Shown in pieces: positions 41,667 through 51,144 of a stretch of 64,000 nt of DNA. The DNA lies in NCBI GenBank assembly GCA_965200095.1, contig OZ241350.1:2046001-2110000 (forward strand), given 5' to 3'. Numbering within the stretch: the first letter of the stretch is position 1; every line of letters starts with the position of its first letter. The notes below the pieces were generated by a model that made no database searches, had not been told where the DNA came from, and worked only from the letters and a program-made list of their open reading frames with translations. This DNA comes from JANQOH01 sp965200095 (GTDB taxonomy: Bacteria > Pseudomonadota > Alphaproteobacteria > UBA7887). The position numbers were made by a program, and so were the translations under genes.

Positions 41667-44600
41667 CTAACGGAACAGGTCGCGGATGCGGCGCTCGGCG
41701 AGCGTCAGCATTGCCAGGTCGACTTCCGGTTGCGCGCGCAGTTCCTCCAGCAGCCGCGCAGCGCGCGCCAGCGCGTCGGGGTTCTCCCCCGCCCAGTCCT
41801 CCGCTGCGCCGGCGCTGCCGAGCGCGCGCACCGTCAACGCCGTCTGGCGGCGGTCCAGATCGTCGGCGACAGCCGCCGCCGCTTCGCGCTGCCAGTGCGA
41901 GACGGCGGCGATCTCCCGCGCCCGCTCGCGCAGCCAGTCCAGCCCCAGGCGTCGCCCGACGAGGAAGAACGACGCGCCGGTCTCGACCGCTCCCGCCCCC
42001 GTCTGCGTCGCCGCATCGACGATGCTGCACGCCGAACGGAGCGGGCCGCAGGCGGCGACCGCGCGCGCCAGCGCCGGGGGCAGCCCCTTCGCCGCCAAAC
42101 TCTCCGTCTTCGCCGCCAGACCCGCGCGCAGATCGTCGGGGAGGATGTCCGCAAGCCCCGCCGTCAGTTCGGCGACGCCGGCGCCGAACAGCGACGCCGT
42201 CGCCGCGCCGTCCAGCGGCCGCTGCCGGTTGCGGAGGAACCACAACGCCGAATGTTCCATCAGCCCGCGCAGGGCGTGGATCGCCTCGCGTTGCGCCGCG
42301 GCGGATATCCTGTCGTCGAGCGCCTCGATCGCCGACCAGTGCGCACGCAGGTCGAACGTCTCGCGGGCGGCGGCCCAGGCGCGCGCGACATCGCCGATAC
42401 CGCGCCCGGTCTCGTCGCGCGCCGACAGCGCGAAGGCCATGCTTGCGCGGTCCACCATGCCGTTCGCCAAAACCGCGGCGACGATCTCGCGCCGCAGACG
42501 GTGGCGACGCACGAAGGGCCGATAGCGCTCCACCAGCACGTCGGGGAAATAACGCTCCAGCTCGGCCGTGAAGAACGGGTCGTCCACCGCGTCCGATGCG
42601 AGCAGTTCGTCGTAGAGCGCGTTCTTCGCGCAAGCGTAGAGCGCCGCGATCTCGGGACGCGAAAGGCCGCGGCCGGAATCGCGAAGCGCTTGCAGCGCCT
42701 CGTCGTCCGGCAGAGCCTCTTCCGCCCGGTCGAGCCTTCCGGCGCGCTCCAGCTCCTGCATCATGCGCTGCTGCCGGTCGATCCGCCCCGCGCCCAGCGA
42801 TTCCACCACGCCGATCCCCAGCGCCTGCGCGTAGGTGTCGCGCCTGCACCGTTCGGCGACGTCCCCCGCCGTCTCCGCCAGCAGCGCGTCGCGTCCGGCG
42901 CGGTCGAGCGCGCCCGCGTCCACCGCCGCATTCAGCAGGACCTTCACATTGACCTCGCGATCGGAGCAGTCGACCCCCGCCGAATTGTCGATCGAGTCGG
43001 CGTTCAGGCGCACCCCCCGCCGCGCCGCCTCCACCCGGGCGCGCTGGGTAAGACCCAGATTGCCCCCTTCCCCGACGGCCTTGCATCGCAGATCCGCGGC
43101 GTCGATGCGCACTGCGTCGTTCGCCCGGTCGCCGACATCGGAGTGACGTTCGTCGCTCGCCTTGACGTAAGTCCCGATCCCGCCGTTCCAGAGCAGGTCC
43201 GCGGGCGCGCGCAGCAGCGCCGATATCAGTTCGTTCGGCGTCAGCGAGTCGCTGTCGGCGTCGAGCGCCCGCCGTATCTCCGGGGTGAGCGCAACCGACT
43301 TGGCGGCGCGGTCGAACACCCCCCCGCCCTTCGAGATCGCCGAGCGGTCGTAATCCGCCCAGCTCGACCCCGGGAGCGCGAACAGGCGGCGGCGCTCCGC
43401 AAAGCCCGCCCCGGCGTCGGGATCGGGGTCCAGGAACACATGTCGGCGATCGAAAGCGCCGATCAGGCGGATGCGGCGCGACAGCAGCATGCCGTTGCCG
43501 AACACGTCGCCGGACATGTCGCCGATGCCCACGACCGTGAAGGGCTTGTCCGGGTCGCGGCCCATGTCGCGGAAGTGGCGCTTGACCGCCTCCCACGCGC
43601 CGCGCGCGGTGATCCCCATCTTCTTGTGGTCGTAGCCCGACGACCCGCCGCTCGCGAAAGCGTCGCCCAGCCAGAAGCCGTAGTCGGCGGCAACGCCGTT
43701 GGCGATATCGGAAAACGCCGCCGTCCCCTTGTCCGCCGCCACCACCAGATAGGGGTCGTCGCCGTCGTGGCGCACCACGCCGGGCGGCGGCGTCACCGCG
43801 CTTCCCGCCAGATTGTCGGTGACATCGAGCAACCCGGAAATGAAGGCGCGGTAACATGCGACGCCCTCGGCGCGCGCGGCCGCGCCGTCGGCCGCCGGGC
43901 GCTTGACGACGAACCCGCCTTTCGCGCCCACCGGCACGATCACCGCGTTTTTCACCATCTGCGCCTTCATCAGGCCGAGAACTTCGGTCCGGTAGTCCTC
44001 GCGACGGTCGGACCAGCGCACGCCGCCGCGCGCCACCGGGCCTCCGCGCAGATGCACCCCTTCCATCCGCGCGTCGTAGACGAATATCTCGACCCGCGGC
44101 CGCGGGGTCGGCAGACCGTCCACCGCCGCGGAATCGATCTTGAACGACAGGGGGTTGAACGATGCGGGCGTTCGCGGCGCCCCGCCATCGCCGCGGTAGT
44201 AATTGGTCCGCAGCGTTGCGGCGATGACGTTCAGGAAGCGCCGCAGGATGCGGTCCTGGTCCAGACTCGCCACCGACTCGAGCGCCGCCAGCGCGTCGGA
44301 CCGCGCCTTCTCCGCCGCCTTCTTCGAAGCGCCGGCGGGGTCGAAGCGCGCGGCGAAGAACTCGACCAGACGCCGCGCCGCCGCCGGGTTCGCCGCCAGC
44401 GTCTCTTCCATATAGGCCTGGCTGAAGGGGACGCGGGCTTGCAGCAGATATTTCGCACAGGCGCGCAGCATCGACACTTCGCGCCAGTCGAGGCCGGCGC
44501 GCACGACCAGCCGGTTGAAGCCGTCGTCTTCCGCCTCGCCGCGCCGGACGCGCCGGAACGCTTCGTGGAAGCGCCCCCGGACCGCGTCGACATCGAACGC

Positions 44601-46403
44601 CGCCCCGTCGCGGTCGGCGACTCCGAGATCGTGGATCCAGACATCCCCGTCGGCGACCCCCGCCAACCGGAACGGGAACTCGTCGGCGACGCGCAGCCCC
44701 ATATTCTCGAGCGTCGGCAGCACGTCCGACAGCGCGACCTGTTCTCCGCAGAGGACGATCTTGAAGCGCGCCGCGACGGCGGGCGCGCCGGGCGGGCGAT
44801 ACAGATGGAGGTCGGGCCCCTCCCCGGCGCGCGCCGCCTCGATCGCCGCGATGTCGCGCACGGCGGCCGCCGCGGCGAAGCGGTCGCGGTAGCCGGCGGG
44901 GAACGCCGCCCCGTAGCGCGCCGCCAGTTCGGCCGCCCTGTCCTCGTCATGCGCCGCGCGCAAGGCGTCGTGCAGATCGTCTCCCCAGTCGCGCAGCGCC
45001 GCGGCGAGCCGCGCTTCCGCCCCTTCGCGCGCCGGCGCGGACAAATCCGGCGGCCGGCCCGCATCCGCGCGCAGAACGAACCGCAGCCGCGCGAGCGGCC
45101 CGTCGTCCAGTTGCGTGAAGACGGCTTCGCAGACCCCGGAGAAACAGGTCTCCAGAATTTCCCGGACGCGCGCCCCGATCCCCGCGCCGTAGCGGTCGCG
45201 CGGCACGAACACGAGGCAGGAGACGCCGCGGCCCGAACCGTCGCCGCGCACGAACAGGCGCACGCGCGGCCGTTGCCGCAAATGCAGTATCGCGAGGCAT
45301 GTCTCCAGCAGGCCGTCGTCGTCGTAACCGAACAACTCGTCGCGCGGGAAAGTGGCCAGCACGTGCTGCAACGCCTTTCCGTCGTGGCCCGTCGGCGCGA
45401 ATCCGGCGCGCGCGATCGCCCGCGCGACCTTCCGCCGCAGCAGCGGCGTCGTCATCGGCGACCGGTTGAGGGCGGCCGAGGTGTAGAGGCCGTGGAACGC
45501 GTGGAGGCCCGCCGTCTCGCCGCCGGCGAAACGCTTCGCCAGCAACATGTCCATATGCGCCGAGCGGTGCACCGTCGCCCGGCGCGCGCTCTTGGACACG
45601 ATCAGCGGCGCCGGGTCGGCAAGACGCTCCCGCCAGCGCGGCGGCAGCGCGCCCCACCCGGCCGCCGCCTCGTCGGCCTCCTCCTCCAGGCGGCGGGGGA
45701 CGCCGAGCGACGCTTCGGGCGCGATCTCCAGCCGCACGTCCCCCGAGTCCCGCACCAGGCGGTAACGCCGGTACGCAAGGAAGGTGAAATGGCGGTCGCC
45801 GATCCAGCGCAGGAAAGCGACCGCCTCGTCGCGGTCCTCGCCCGGCGGAGCGTCGCGCGCCAGTTCGCGCGATGCGTTTTCGAGCGCGCCGTGCATCGCC
45901 CGCCAGTCCTCGACGGCGCGGCGTCCGTCGGCGAGGATGCGCTTCAGACGGGTTTCGAGCGTCGTCCCCGCGGCGCGCGCCGCCCGCCGCCCCACTTCGA
46001 TGCGCACCACCGATTCCGCAACGCCCGGCGCGCTCCCGGCCCCCGGCGCGCCCAGGCCTTTCAGCACGCCCGAACCGTCGCGCTCCATCGGGAAAACCGG
46101 ATGGACGACGAGATGGATCGGGATCTCTCGCCGGTTCAGCTCGGCCGTGACCGAATCGACGATGAACGGGCGGTCTTCGGTCGCCAGGTCGATCGCCGTA
46201 TGCGGCGACGACCAGCCGTCGGCGCGCGGGTCGGGGTCGAAGATGCGCAATTTGTCGCAGCCCGCGGCGCGTTCGCGGACGAACGCGAACATGTGCAGCG
46301 CCGCCGCGCGCAGCGCTTCGGCGTCGCGCCCCGCGACATCCTCGGGCAGCGCGCTGCCGTAGAAGCAGCGGGCGAAAAGCGCCGCCGGCTCGTCCTGCGC
46401 CAT
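41667..46403 (-). CDS. gdhB: NAD-specific glutamate dehydrogenase, large type
   Basis: 1,578 residues, the size of the 180-kDa class typical of alphaproteobacteria, actinobacteria and pseudomonads. It has a long regulatory N-terminus (AQDEPAALFARCFYGSALPE; ADGWSSPHTAIDLATEDRPF). The catalytic core carries VARGGVRWSDRREDYRTEVL, MKAQMVKNAVIVPVGAKGGF (substrate Lys), YRAFISGLLDVTDNL and GDMSGDVFGNGMLLS (NAD region). It deaminates glutamate to 2-oxoglutarate. Single-gene transcription is likely; repeat DNA lies downstream. Confidence 0.95.
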   Translation of the reverse strand: MAQDEPAALFARCFYGSALPEDVAGRDAEALRAAALHMFAFVRERAAGCDKLRIFDPDPRADGWSSPHTAIDLATEDRPFIVDSVTAELNRREIPIHLVVHPVFPMERDGSGVLKGLGAPGAGSAPGVAESVVRIEVGRRAARAAGTTLETRLKRILADGRRAVEDWRAMHGALENASRELARDAPPGEDRDEAVAFLRWIGDRHFTFLAYRRYRLVRDSGDVRLEIAPEASLGVPRRLEEEADEAAAGWGALPPRWRERLADPAPLIVSKSARRATVHRSAHMDMLLAKRFAGGETAGLHAFHGLYTSAALNRSPMTTPLLRRKVARAIARAGFAPTGHDGKALQHVLATFPRDELFGYDDDGLLETCLAILHLRQRPRVRLFVRGDGSGRGVSCLVFVPRDRYGAGIGARVREILETCFSGVCEAVFTQLDDGPLARLRFVLRADAGRPPDLSAPAREGAEARLAAALRDWGDDLHDALRAAHDEDRAAELAARYGAAFPAGYRDRFAAAAAVRDIAAIEAARAGEGPDLHLYRPPGAPAVAARFKIVLCGEQVALSDVLPTLENMGLRVADEFPFRLAGVADGDVWIHDLGVADRDGAAFDVDAVRGRFHEAFRRVRRGEAEDDGFNRLVVRAGLDWREVSMLRACAKYLLQARVPFSQAYMEETLAANPAAARRLVEFFAARFDPAGASKKAAEKARSDALAALESVASLDQDRILRRFLNVIAATLRTNYYRGDGGAPRTPASFNPLSFKIDSAAVDGLPTPRPRVEIFVYDARMEGVHLRGGPVARGGVRWSDRREDYRTEVLGLMKAQMVKNAVIVPVGAKGGFVVKRPAADGAAARAEGVACYRAFISGLLDVTDNLAGSAVTPPPGVVRHDGDDPYLVVAADKGTAAFSDIANGVAADYGFWLGDAFASGGSSGYDHKKMGITARGAWEAVKRHFRDMGRDPDKPFTVVGIGDMSGDVFGNGMLLSRRIRLIGAFDRRHVFLDPDPDAGAGFAERRRLFALPGSSWADYDRSAISKGGGVFDRAAKSVALTPEIRRALDADSDSLTPNELISALLRAPADLLWNGGIGTYVKASDERHSDVGDRANDAVRIDAADLRCKAVGEGGNLGLTQRARVEAARRGVRLNADSIDNSAGVDCSDREVNVKVLLNAAVDAGALDRAGRDALLAETAGDVAERCRRDTYAQALGIGVVESLGAGRIDRQQRMMQELERAGRLDRAEEALPDDEALQALRDSGRGLSRPEIAALYACAKNALYDELLASDAVDDPFFTAELERYFPDVLVERYRPFVRRHRLRREIVAAVLANGMVDRASMAFALSARDETGRGIGDVARAWAAARETFDLRAHWSAIEALDDRISAAAQREAIHALRGLMEHSALWFLRNRQRPLDGAATASLFGAGVAELTAGLADILPDDLRAGLAAKTESLAAKGLPPALARAVAACGPLRSACSIVDAATQTGAGAVETGASFFLVGRRLGLDWLRERAREIAAVSHWQREAAAAVADDLDRRQTALTVRALGSAGAAEDWAGENPDALARAARLLEELRAQPEVDLAMLTLAERRIRDLFR

Positions 46404-46432
46404 CTCCGCTCCCCGGGTCCCCGGCCCGTCGG

Positions 46433-47323
46433 TCAGAACTGCGTTTCGGCGACCTTGCGCAGCAGGAAGTCGCGGAACGCGACGACTCGCTGCGACCCGC
46501 GCATCTCCTCGGGATAGACGAAATAGGCGTCCACCCTGGGCGCCTCGACATCATGCAGCACCCGCACCAGCGTCGAGCTCTGCTGCGCCAGGAACGCCGG
46601 CAGCGACGCCAGTCCGATCCCCGCTTCCACGGCACGCAGAATGGCGTAGGTGTTGTTGACGGTCAGCGCCGGCTCGAGATCCGGAGTCTCCTCGCGCGCC
46701 TTTTCCAGAAGCCAGTCGATCCCGCCGAAAGGCCTGGCCAGCTGCTCCCCGTAACCGATGACCCGGTGTTGCGCGAGGTCGGCGCAGCTGCGCGGCGTGC
46801 CGAAACGTTTCAGATAGCCGCGCACCGCGAACACCCCGAACGTTCCCGTGAACAAATGCTTCTGCACAAGGTCCGGCTGGCGCGGCGCCTGCACGCGGAT
46901 CGCCACGTCCGCCTGCCGCATGGCGAGGTCCAGCTCCGTGTCCGTCACCAGCAGGCTCACCCGGATTTCGGGATAGTTGTCGAGGAAATCGCCGACCTGA
47001 CCGGTGAGCCACATCGAGCCGAAGCCGACCGTCGTCGTGACGCGCAGCGGCCCCCGCGGCTGTTCCCGGCTTTCTGCGAGCATCGCCTCGGCGACCGCGA
47101 GTTTGGAGAACACTTCGCGCGTCGTGCGCAGCAGCAGATCCCCCTGTTCGGTCGGCAGCAGGCCGCGCGCATGTCGATGAAACAGCGGCGCGCCGAGGGA
47201 GTCCTCCAGGGCGCGAATCTGCCGGCTCACCGCCGACTGGCTCAGGTCCAGCATGTCGCCGCCGCGCGTGAAACTGCCGGCGTCGGCAACGATGTGGAAA
47301 ACCCGCAACTTGTCCCAGTCCAT
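46433..47323 (-). CDS. LysR-family transcriptional regulator
   Basis: 296 residues. The N-terminal winged helix-turn-helix reads MDWDKLRVFHIVADAGSFTR, LDLSQSAVSRQIRALEDSLG and LFHRHARGLLPTEQG; the C-terminal periplasmic-binding-like sensor domain starts at about residue 90. The effector is unknown. The ATG at 47323 is 5 bp from the trxB stop, so it may be co-transcribed with trxB. Confidence 0.92.
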   Translation of the reverse strand: MDWDKLRVFHIVADAGSFTRGGDMLDLSQSAVSRQIRALEDSLGAPLFHRHARGLLPTEQGDLLLRTTREVFSKLAVAEAMLAESREQPRGPLRVTTTVGFGSMWLTGQVGDFLDNYPEIRVSLLVTDTELDLAMRQADVAIRVQAPRQPDLVQKHLFTGTFGVFAVRGYLKRFGTPRSCADLAQHRVIGYGEQLARPFGGIDWLLEKAREETPDLEPALTVNNTYAILRAVEAGIGLASLPAFLAQQSSTLVRVLHDVEAPRVDAYFVYPEEMRGSQRVVAFRDFLLRKVAETQF

Positions 47324-47328
47324 GCCCG

Positions 47329-48282
47329 CTATCCCGCGGCCCCGGCGGACGCCAGCCAGCGTTCCGCCTCCAGCGCCGCCATGCAGCCGGTCGCCGCAGC
47401 CGTCACCGCCTGGCGGTATGTCTTGTCCTGCACGTCGCCCGCCGCGAAGACCCCGGCGCGGCTCGTCGCCGTGCTGTCGGGGGCGGTGACGATATAACCC
47501 TCCGCGTCGATGTTCAGCTGTCCGGCGAACAGTTCCGTAACCGGCGTGTGGCCGATCGCCACGAACACGCCCTCCGCCGCCAGCCGCCGCTCCGCCCCCG
47601 TGCGTGTGTCGCGCAGGCGAAGGCCGTCCACCGCCGGCGGAGCGCCGGACCCGGTGATCTCCTCCACGACGCTGTTCCACAGGACCGAGATCCTGTCGTT
47701 GCGCATCAGCCGGTCCTGCAGGATTTTTTCGGCGCGCAGCGCGTCGCGGCGGTGCACCAGCGTCACCGAGGACGCGATATTGGCCAGGAACAGCGCTTCC
47801 TCGACCGCGGTGTTGCCGCCGCCGATCACCGCTACCGGTCGGTCGCGGAAAAAGAAGCCGTCGCAGGTAGCGCAGGCCGAAACCCCGAAGCCCCGCAGCG
47901 CCGTCTCCGAGTCGAGGCCGAGCCAGCGCGCCTGGGCGCCCGTGGCGACGATGAGCGCGTCCCCCGTCCAGCGCGCGCCGCTGTCGCCCACGGCGGCGAA
48001 GGGCGCCGACGACAGGTCCGCCGAAACGACGACATCGTCGACGAGGTCGGCGCCGACCCGCGCCGCCTGCTCCGCCATCCGTTCCATGAGCCACGGCCCC
48101 TGCACCGTATCGGCGAATCCCGGATAGTTCTCGACATCGGTGGTGATCGTCATCTGGCCGCCCGGCTGCATTCCGCGCACCAGACGCGGCGCCAGGCCCG
48201 CCCGCGCCGCATAGACCGCGGCGGTCAGCCCCGCCGGACCCGACCCCAGGATCAGCACCCGACTGCGGAGATCGGCGGTCAT
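47329..48282 (-). CDS. trxB: Thioredoxin-disulfide reductase
   Basis: 317 residues. The FAD motif VLILGSGPAGLTAAVYAARA, the redox pair CATC (Cys137, Cys140) in VSACATCDGFFFR, the NADPH motif IGGGNTAVEEALFLA, and the C-terminal GVFAAGDVQDKTYRQAVTA. It reduces thioredoxin. ATG at 48282. It is followed by the LysR gene on the same strand. Confidence 0.95.
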   Translation of the reverse strand: MTADLRSRVLILGSGPAGLTAAVYAARAGLAPRLVRGMQPGGQMTITTDVENYPGFADTVQGPWLMERMAEQAARVGADLVDDVVVSADLSSAPFAAVGDSGARWTGDALIVATGAQARWLGLDSETALRGFGVSACATCDGFFFRDRPVAVIGGGNTAVEEALFLANIASSVTLVHRRDALRAEKILQDRLMRNDRISVLWNSVVEEITGSGAPPAVDGLRLRDTRTGAERRLAAEGVFVAIGHTPVTELFAGQLNIDAEGYIVTAPDSTATSRAGVFAAGDVQDKTYRQAVTAAATGCMAALEAERWLASAGAAG

Positions 48283-48313
48283 GGCGCCCGGACCGCGCTC
48301 GCCGCCGGCCGGT

Positions 48314-49465
48314 TCAGAGCGCCCGTTCGTAGATTGCCAGCGCGTCCTCCCGGGCGACCTCGCGCGGGTTGTTCACCAGCAACCGCTGCTGCTTCATCGC
48401 TTCCTCGGCCAGCATCGGCAGATGGTTGTGGCCGATCCCCACCTGGCGCAGGCGGCTCTCGATACCGAGATCGTCGATCAACGCCTCGAACCCCTCGATC
48501 AGACGCTCCGCCAGGTCGGACTCCGCCCCCGTCAGATGCGGCATGGCGAGCGGCGCGACCTCCGCATATTGCGCGGCCGCCGCGGGCGCGTTGAAGCGCA
48601 TGACGTGCGGCAGGACCAGCGCGTTCGACAGGCCGTGCGCCACGTGAAAATGCCCGCCGATGGGATAGGCGAGCGCATGGACCGCAGCGCAGGGCGCGTT
48701 GGCGAACGCCATGCCCGCAAGCATCGAACCCAGAAGCATCGCCGCCCGCGCTTCGGTGTCGGAACCGTCGTCGCAGGCGCGGCGGATATGCCCGCCCAGG
48801 AGCGAAAGCGCCCGCTGCGCCAGAGTGTCCGAAACCGGGTTCTTCAGACGCCGGGTCGTGAACGCCTCGAGCGCATGAACCATCGCGTCGACTCCCGTCG
48901 CCGCGGTCACATGCCGCGGCAGGCCGAACGTGAGTTCCGCGTCGAGCAGCGCCTTGTCGGCGTAGAGGATCGGCGACACCACCCCCATCTTGGTCGTCGC
49001 CCCCGTGGTCACGATGGCGATCGGCGTCATCTCCGACCCGGTGCCCGCGGTGGTCGGAATCTGGATGAGCGGCAGGCGCTCGCCGCGCGCGTTGCCGACG
49101 CCCCAGGCTTCCGCCAGCGGCTGATCGGAACGCGCGAGAAACGCCGCCAGTTTGGCGACATCCATCGAACTGCCGCCGCCGAAGCCCACCACGCCGTCGG
49201 CGCGCTCCGCGCGCGCCAGCGCCGCCGCCGCCAGCACCGTCTCCTCCCGGGGGTCCGCCTCCACCCCGGTGAATTCGACAAGCGCGACGCCCGCCCGTTC
49301 GAGGCTTTCCGCCGCCCGCGCCGTCAGCCCCAGCGCCGCAATGCCGGGGTCCGTAACCAGCAGCAGCCGGCGGACGCCCAGCGCCGCCGCCGCGTCGCCC
49401 AGCCGCCCCGAAGCCCCGGGCTCCGAGACGAACGACTTGACCGTGTTGAACTCGAACCCCTTCAT
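48314..49465 (-). CDS. Iron-containing alcohol dehydrogenase
   Basis: 383 residues of the group III Fe-ADH family: VVGFGGGSSMDVAKLAAFLA, IPTTAGTGSEMTPIAIVTT, VDAMVHALEAFTT, YPIGGHFHVAHGLSNALVLP (metal His). Starts MKGFEFNTVKS at the ATG at 49465, which overlaps the CoA-transferase stop by 4 bp, so the two genes are coupled. The substrate is not evident; maleylacetate reductase or a short-chain alcohol are possibilities. Confidence 0.9.
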   Translation of the reverse strand: MKGFEFNTVKSFVSEPGASGRLGDAAAALGVRRLLLVTDPGIAALGLTARAAESLERAGVALVEFTGVEADPREETVLAAAALARAERADGVVGFGGGSSMDVAKLAAFLARSDQPLAEAWGVGNARGERLPLIQIPTTAGTGSEMTPIAIVTTGATTKMGVVSPILYADKALLDAELTFGLPRHVTAATGVDAMVHALEAFTTRRLKNPVSDTLAQRALSLLGGHIRRACDDGSDTEARAAMLLGSMLAGMAFANAPCAAVHALAYPIGGHFHVAHGLSNALVLPHVMRFNAPAAAAQYAEVAPLAMPHLTGAESDLAERLIEGFEALIDDLGIESRLRQVGIGHNHLPMLAEEAMKQQRLLVNNPREVAREDALAIYERAL

Positions 49466-50664
49466 CGCTCCCGATTTCCCTTTTCGCAACGCACCGTTCC
49501 GGCGGCGCACAATGCCTCGATCTCCCCGGCCCCGTAGCCGATTTCGGCCAGTATCTCCGCCGAATGCTCCCCCAGCCGCGGCGGCGCCCGGCGCACCTCC
49601 GGGCGGGCCCCGTCATAGCGCGCCGGGTGCGCGAGCAGCGTCACCGGCGCTCCTCCGGCCGTCTCCGCGGCGACAAAGGACCCGTTATGGCGCACCTGCG
49701 GGTCGTCCATCGCCGCGCGATAGTCGTTCACCGGCGAGAACCATAATTCCTCTCGCCGCAAACGCTCCGCCAGCGCCGCGCCGGTCAGACCCGCGACGGC
49801 CTCCTGCACCGCCGCCGCGATCTCGCCGTTGCGGGCGAACGCCTCGCTCTGGCCGACATCGGACAGCGCGGGCAGGTCGAGCGCCCGCGCCACCGCGTCC
49901 ATCGGTCCCAGCGAGATCGCCATATATCCGTCCGCAGCGCGGTAAATCCCGTAGGGCGCGGGGAAGTGCCAGCCGGCGATCGGCGCCGGCGGCCGCGTGT
50001 CCATTGCCGGGCCGTTGGCGAAGCACACGAACGATTCCATCTGCAAATCGAGCGCCGCCGACAGCAGGTCCACGTCCACCCGGCGCCCCTCGCCCGTCCG
50101 CTCCCGCCGGAACAGCGCCGCGATCACCGATGTCGCCAGCAGCGCCGCGCCGTGGTGGTCGGCGGCCGTCACCCCCACCGGCGTCGGAGGGCCGCCCTGC
50201 GCGCCGGTGGCGTGGGCCAGCCCCGACATCGCCTGGACGAGCAGGTCCTGACCGGGGCGGTCGCGATAGGGGCCGTCGGGACCGAACCCCGACGCCGCCG
50301 CATACACGATGTCGGGCTTGATCGCCCGCGCCGCCTCGTAGCCGAAGCCGAGTTTGTCGGCCACTCCGGGGCGGAAATTCTCGCACAACACGTCGGAACG
50401 CGCGATCAGCCGCCCGACGATCTCGCGCCCGCGCGGCGCCTTGAGATCGAGCGCCAGAGAGCGCTTGTTGCGGTTGGCGCACAGCTGCAACACGGTCTCG
50501 CCGTCCACCCGCCGGTCCGCCCCGCCCCAGCGGCGCTGAAACGCCCCGTCGGGCGGCTCCACCGCGATGACGTCGGCGCCCAGATCGCCGAGGGTCTGCA
50601 TCGCCATCGGCCCGAGCAGGAAATGGTTGAAACTGAGAACGCGGACGCCGTCGAGCATCGCCAT
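49462..50664 (-). CDS. CaiB/BaiF family CoA-transferase
   Basis: 400 residues of the class III CoA-transferase family: LSFNHFLLGPMAMQTLGDLG, ADVIAVEPP, LQLCANRNKRSLALDLKAPR, DVLCENFRPGVADKLGFGYE and the catalytic-Asp block PGQDLLVQAMSGLAHATG. It transfers CoA between carboxylic acids. Coupled to the Fe-alcohol dehydrogenase gene. The acid is unknown. Confidence 0.93.
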   Translation of the reverse strand: MAMLDGVRVLSFNHFLLGPMAMQTLGDLGADVIAVEPPDGAFQRRWGGADRRVDGETVLQLCANRNKRSLALDLKAPRGREIVGRLIARSDVLCENFRPGVADKLGFGYEAARAIKPDIVYAAASGFGPDGPYRDRPGQDLLVQAMSGLAHATGAQGGPPTPVGVTAADHHGAALLATSVIAALFRRERTGEGRRVDVDLLSAALDLQMESFVCFANGPAMDTRPPAPIAGWHFPAPYGIYRAADGYMAISLGPMDAVARALDLPALSDVGQSEAFARNGEIAAAVQEAVAGLTGAALAERLRREELWFSPVNDYRAAMDDPQVRHNGSFVAAETAGGAPVTLLAHPARYDGARPEVRRAPPRLGEHSAEILAEIGYGAGEIEALCAAGTVRCEKGNRER

Positions 50665-50762
50665 CGTTTTCCCTGCACTCCTCGCCGCTGCGTTCCCTGT
50701 CTAGCACGCCCCGCGAAACCTCGCCGACCCGCATCGCGCGAAACCGGGCGTCGCGTCTCTCC

Positions 50763-51140
50763 TCAGGCCACCGGCAGCAGGGCCGCCGCGACGCGGCGGT
50801 CCTCCCCCGCCAGGACATTGAAGGTGCGGCACGCCGCCCCGGTGTCCATCGGCTCGACGCCGACGCCGCGCCGCGACAGGCTTGCGCGCAGCGCCGCATC
50901 CACCGCCGCCGCCCGCGCGCCGCAGCCGAACAGCACCAGTTCCACGGCGGGCGCCGCCGCGAGCACGGGCGCAAGATTGTCGAGGGCCGCGTCCCCCGGC
51001 GCCGAGACCGGCCACGGCGCGACGCTCTCCCCGACGATCAGTATGGCCCCGTCGTAACGCCGCCCGGCGACCCGGAAGCCGCCGCCGCCGTAACTCTCGA
51101 CAACGAGACGACCCGGCGCCAGCCGCGGCGAGATGTCCAT
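50763..51140 (-). CDS. Mth938/NDUFAF3-like (DUF498) protein
   Basis: 125 residues: VVESYGGGGFRVAGRRYDGA, LVLFGCGARAAAVDAAL and TFNVLAGEDRRVAAALLPV match the Mth938-like/NDUFAF3 family, whose mitochondrial member helps complex I assembly. It sits 4 bp downstream of secF, the standard alphaproteobacterial order yajC-secD-secF-DUF498. Confidence 0.88.
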   Translation of the reverse strand: MDISPRLAPGRLVVESYGGGGFRVAGRRYDGAILIVGESVAPWPVSAPGDAALDNLAPVLAAAPAVELVLFGCGARAAAVDAALRASLSRRGVGVEPMDTGAACRTFNVLAGEDRRVAAALLPVA

Positions 51141-51144
51141 CGCC

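Noticed and set aside
41421..46517. A 1,698-codon plus-strand frame opposite NAD-GDH
   Set aside because: It is the antisense shadow of the high-GC NAD-GDH gene; its Arg/Gln/Ala-rich text has no motif and the minus strand matches a known family throughout.
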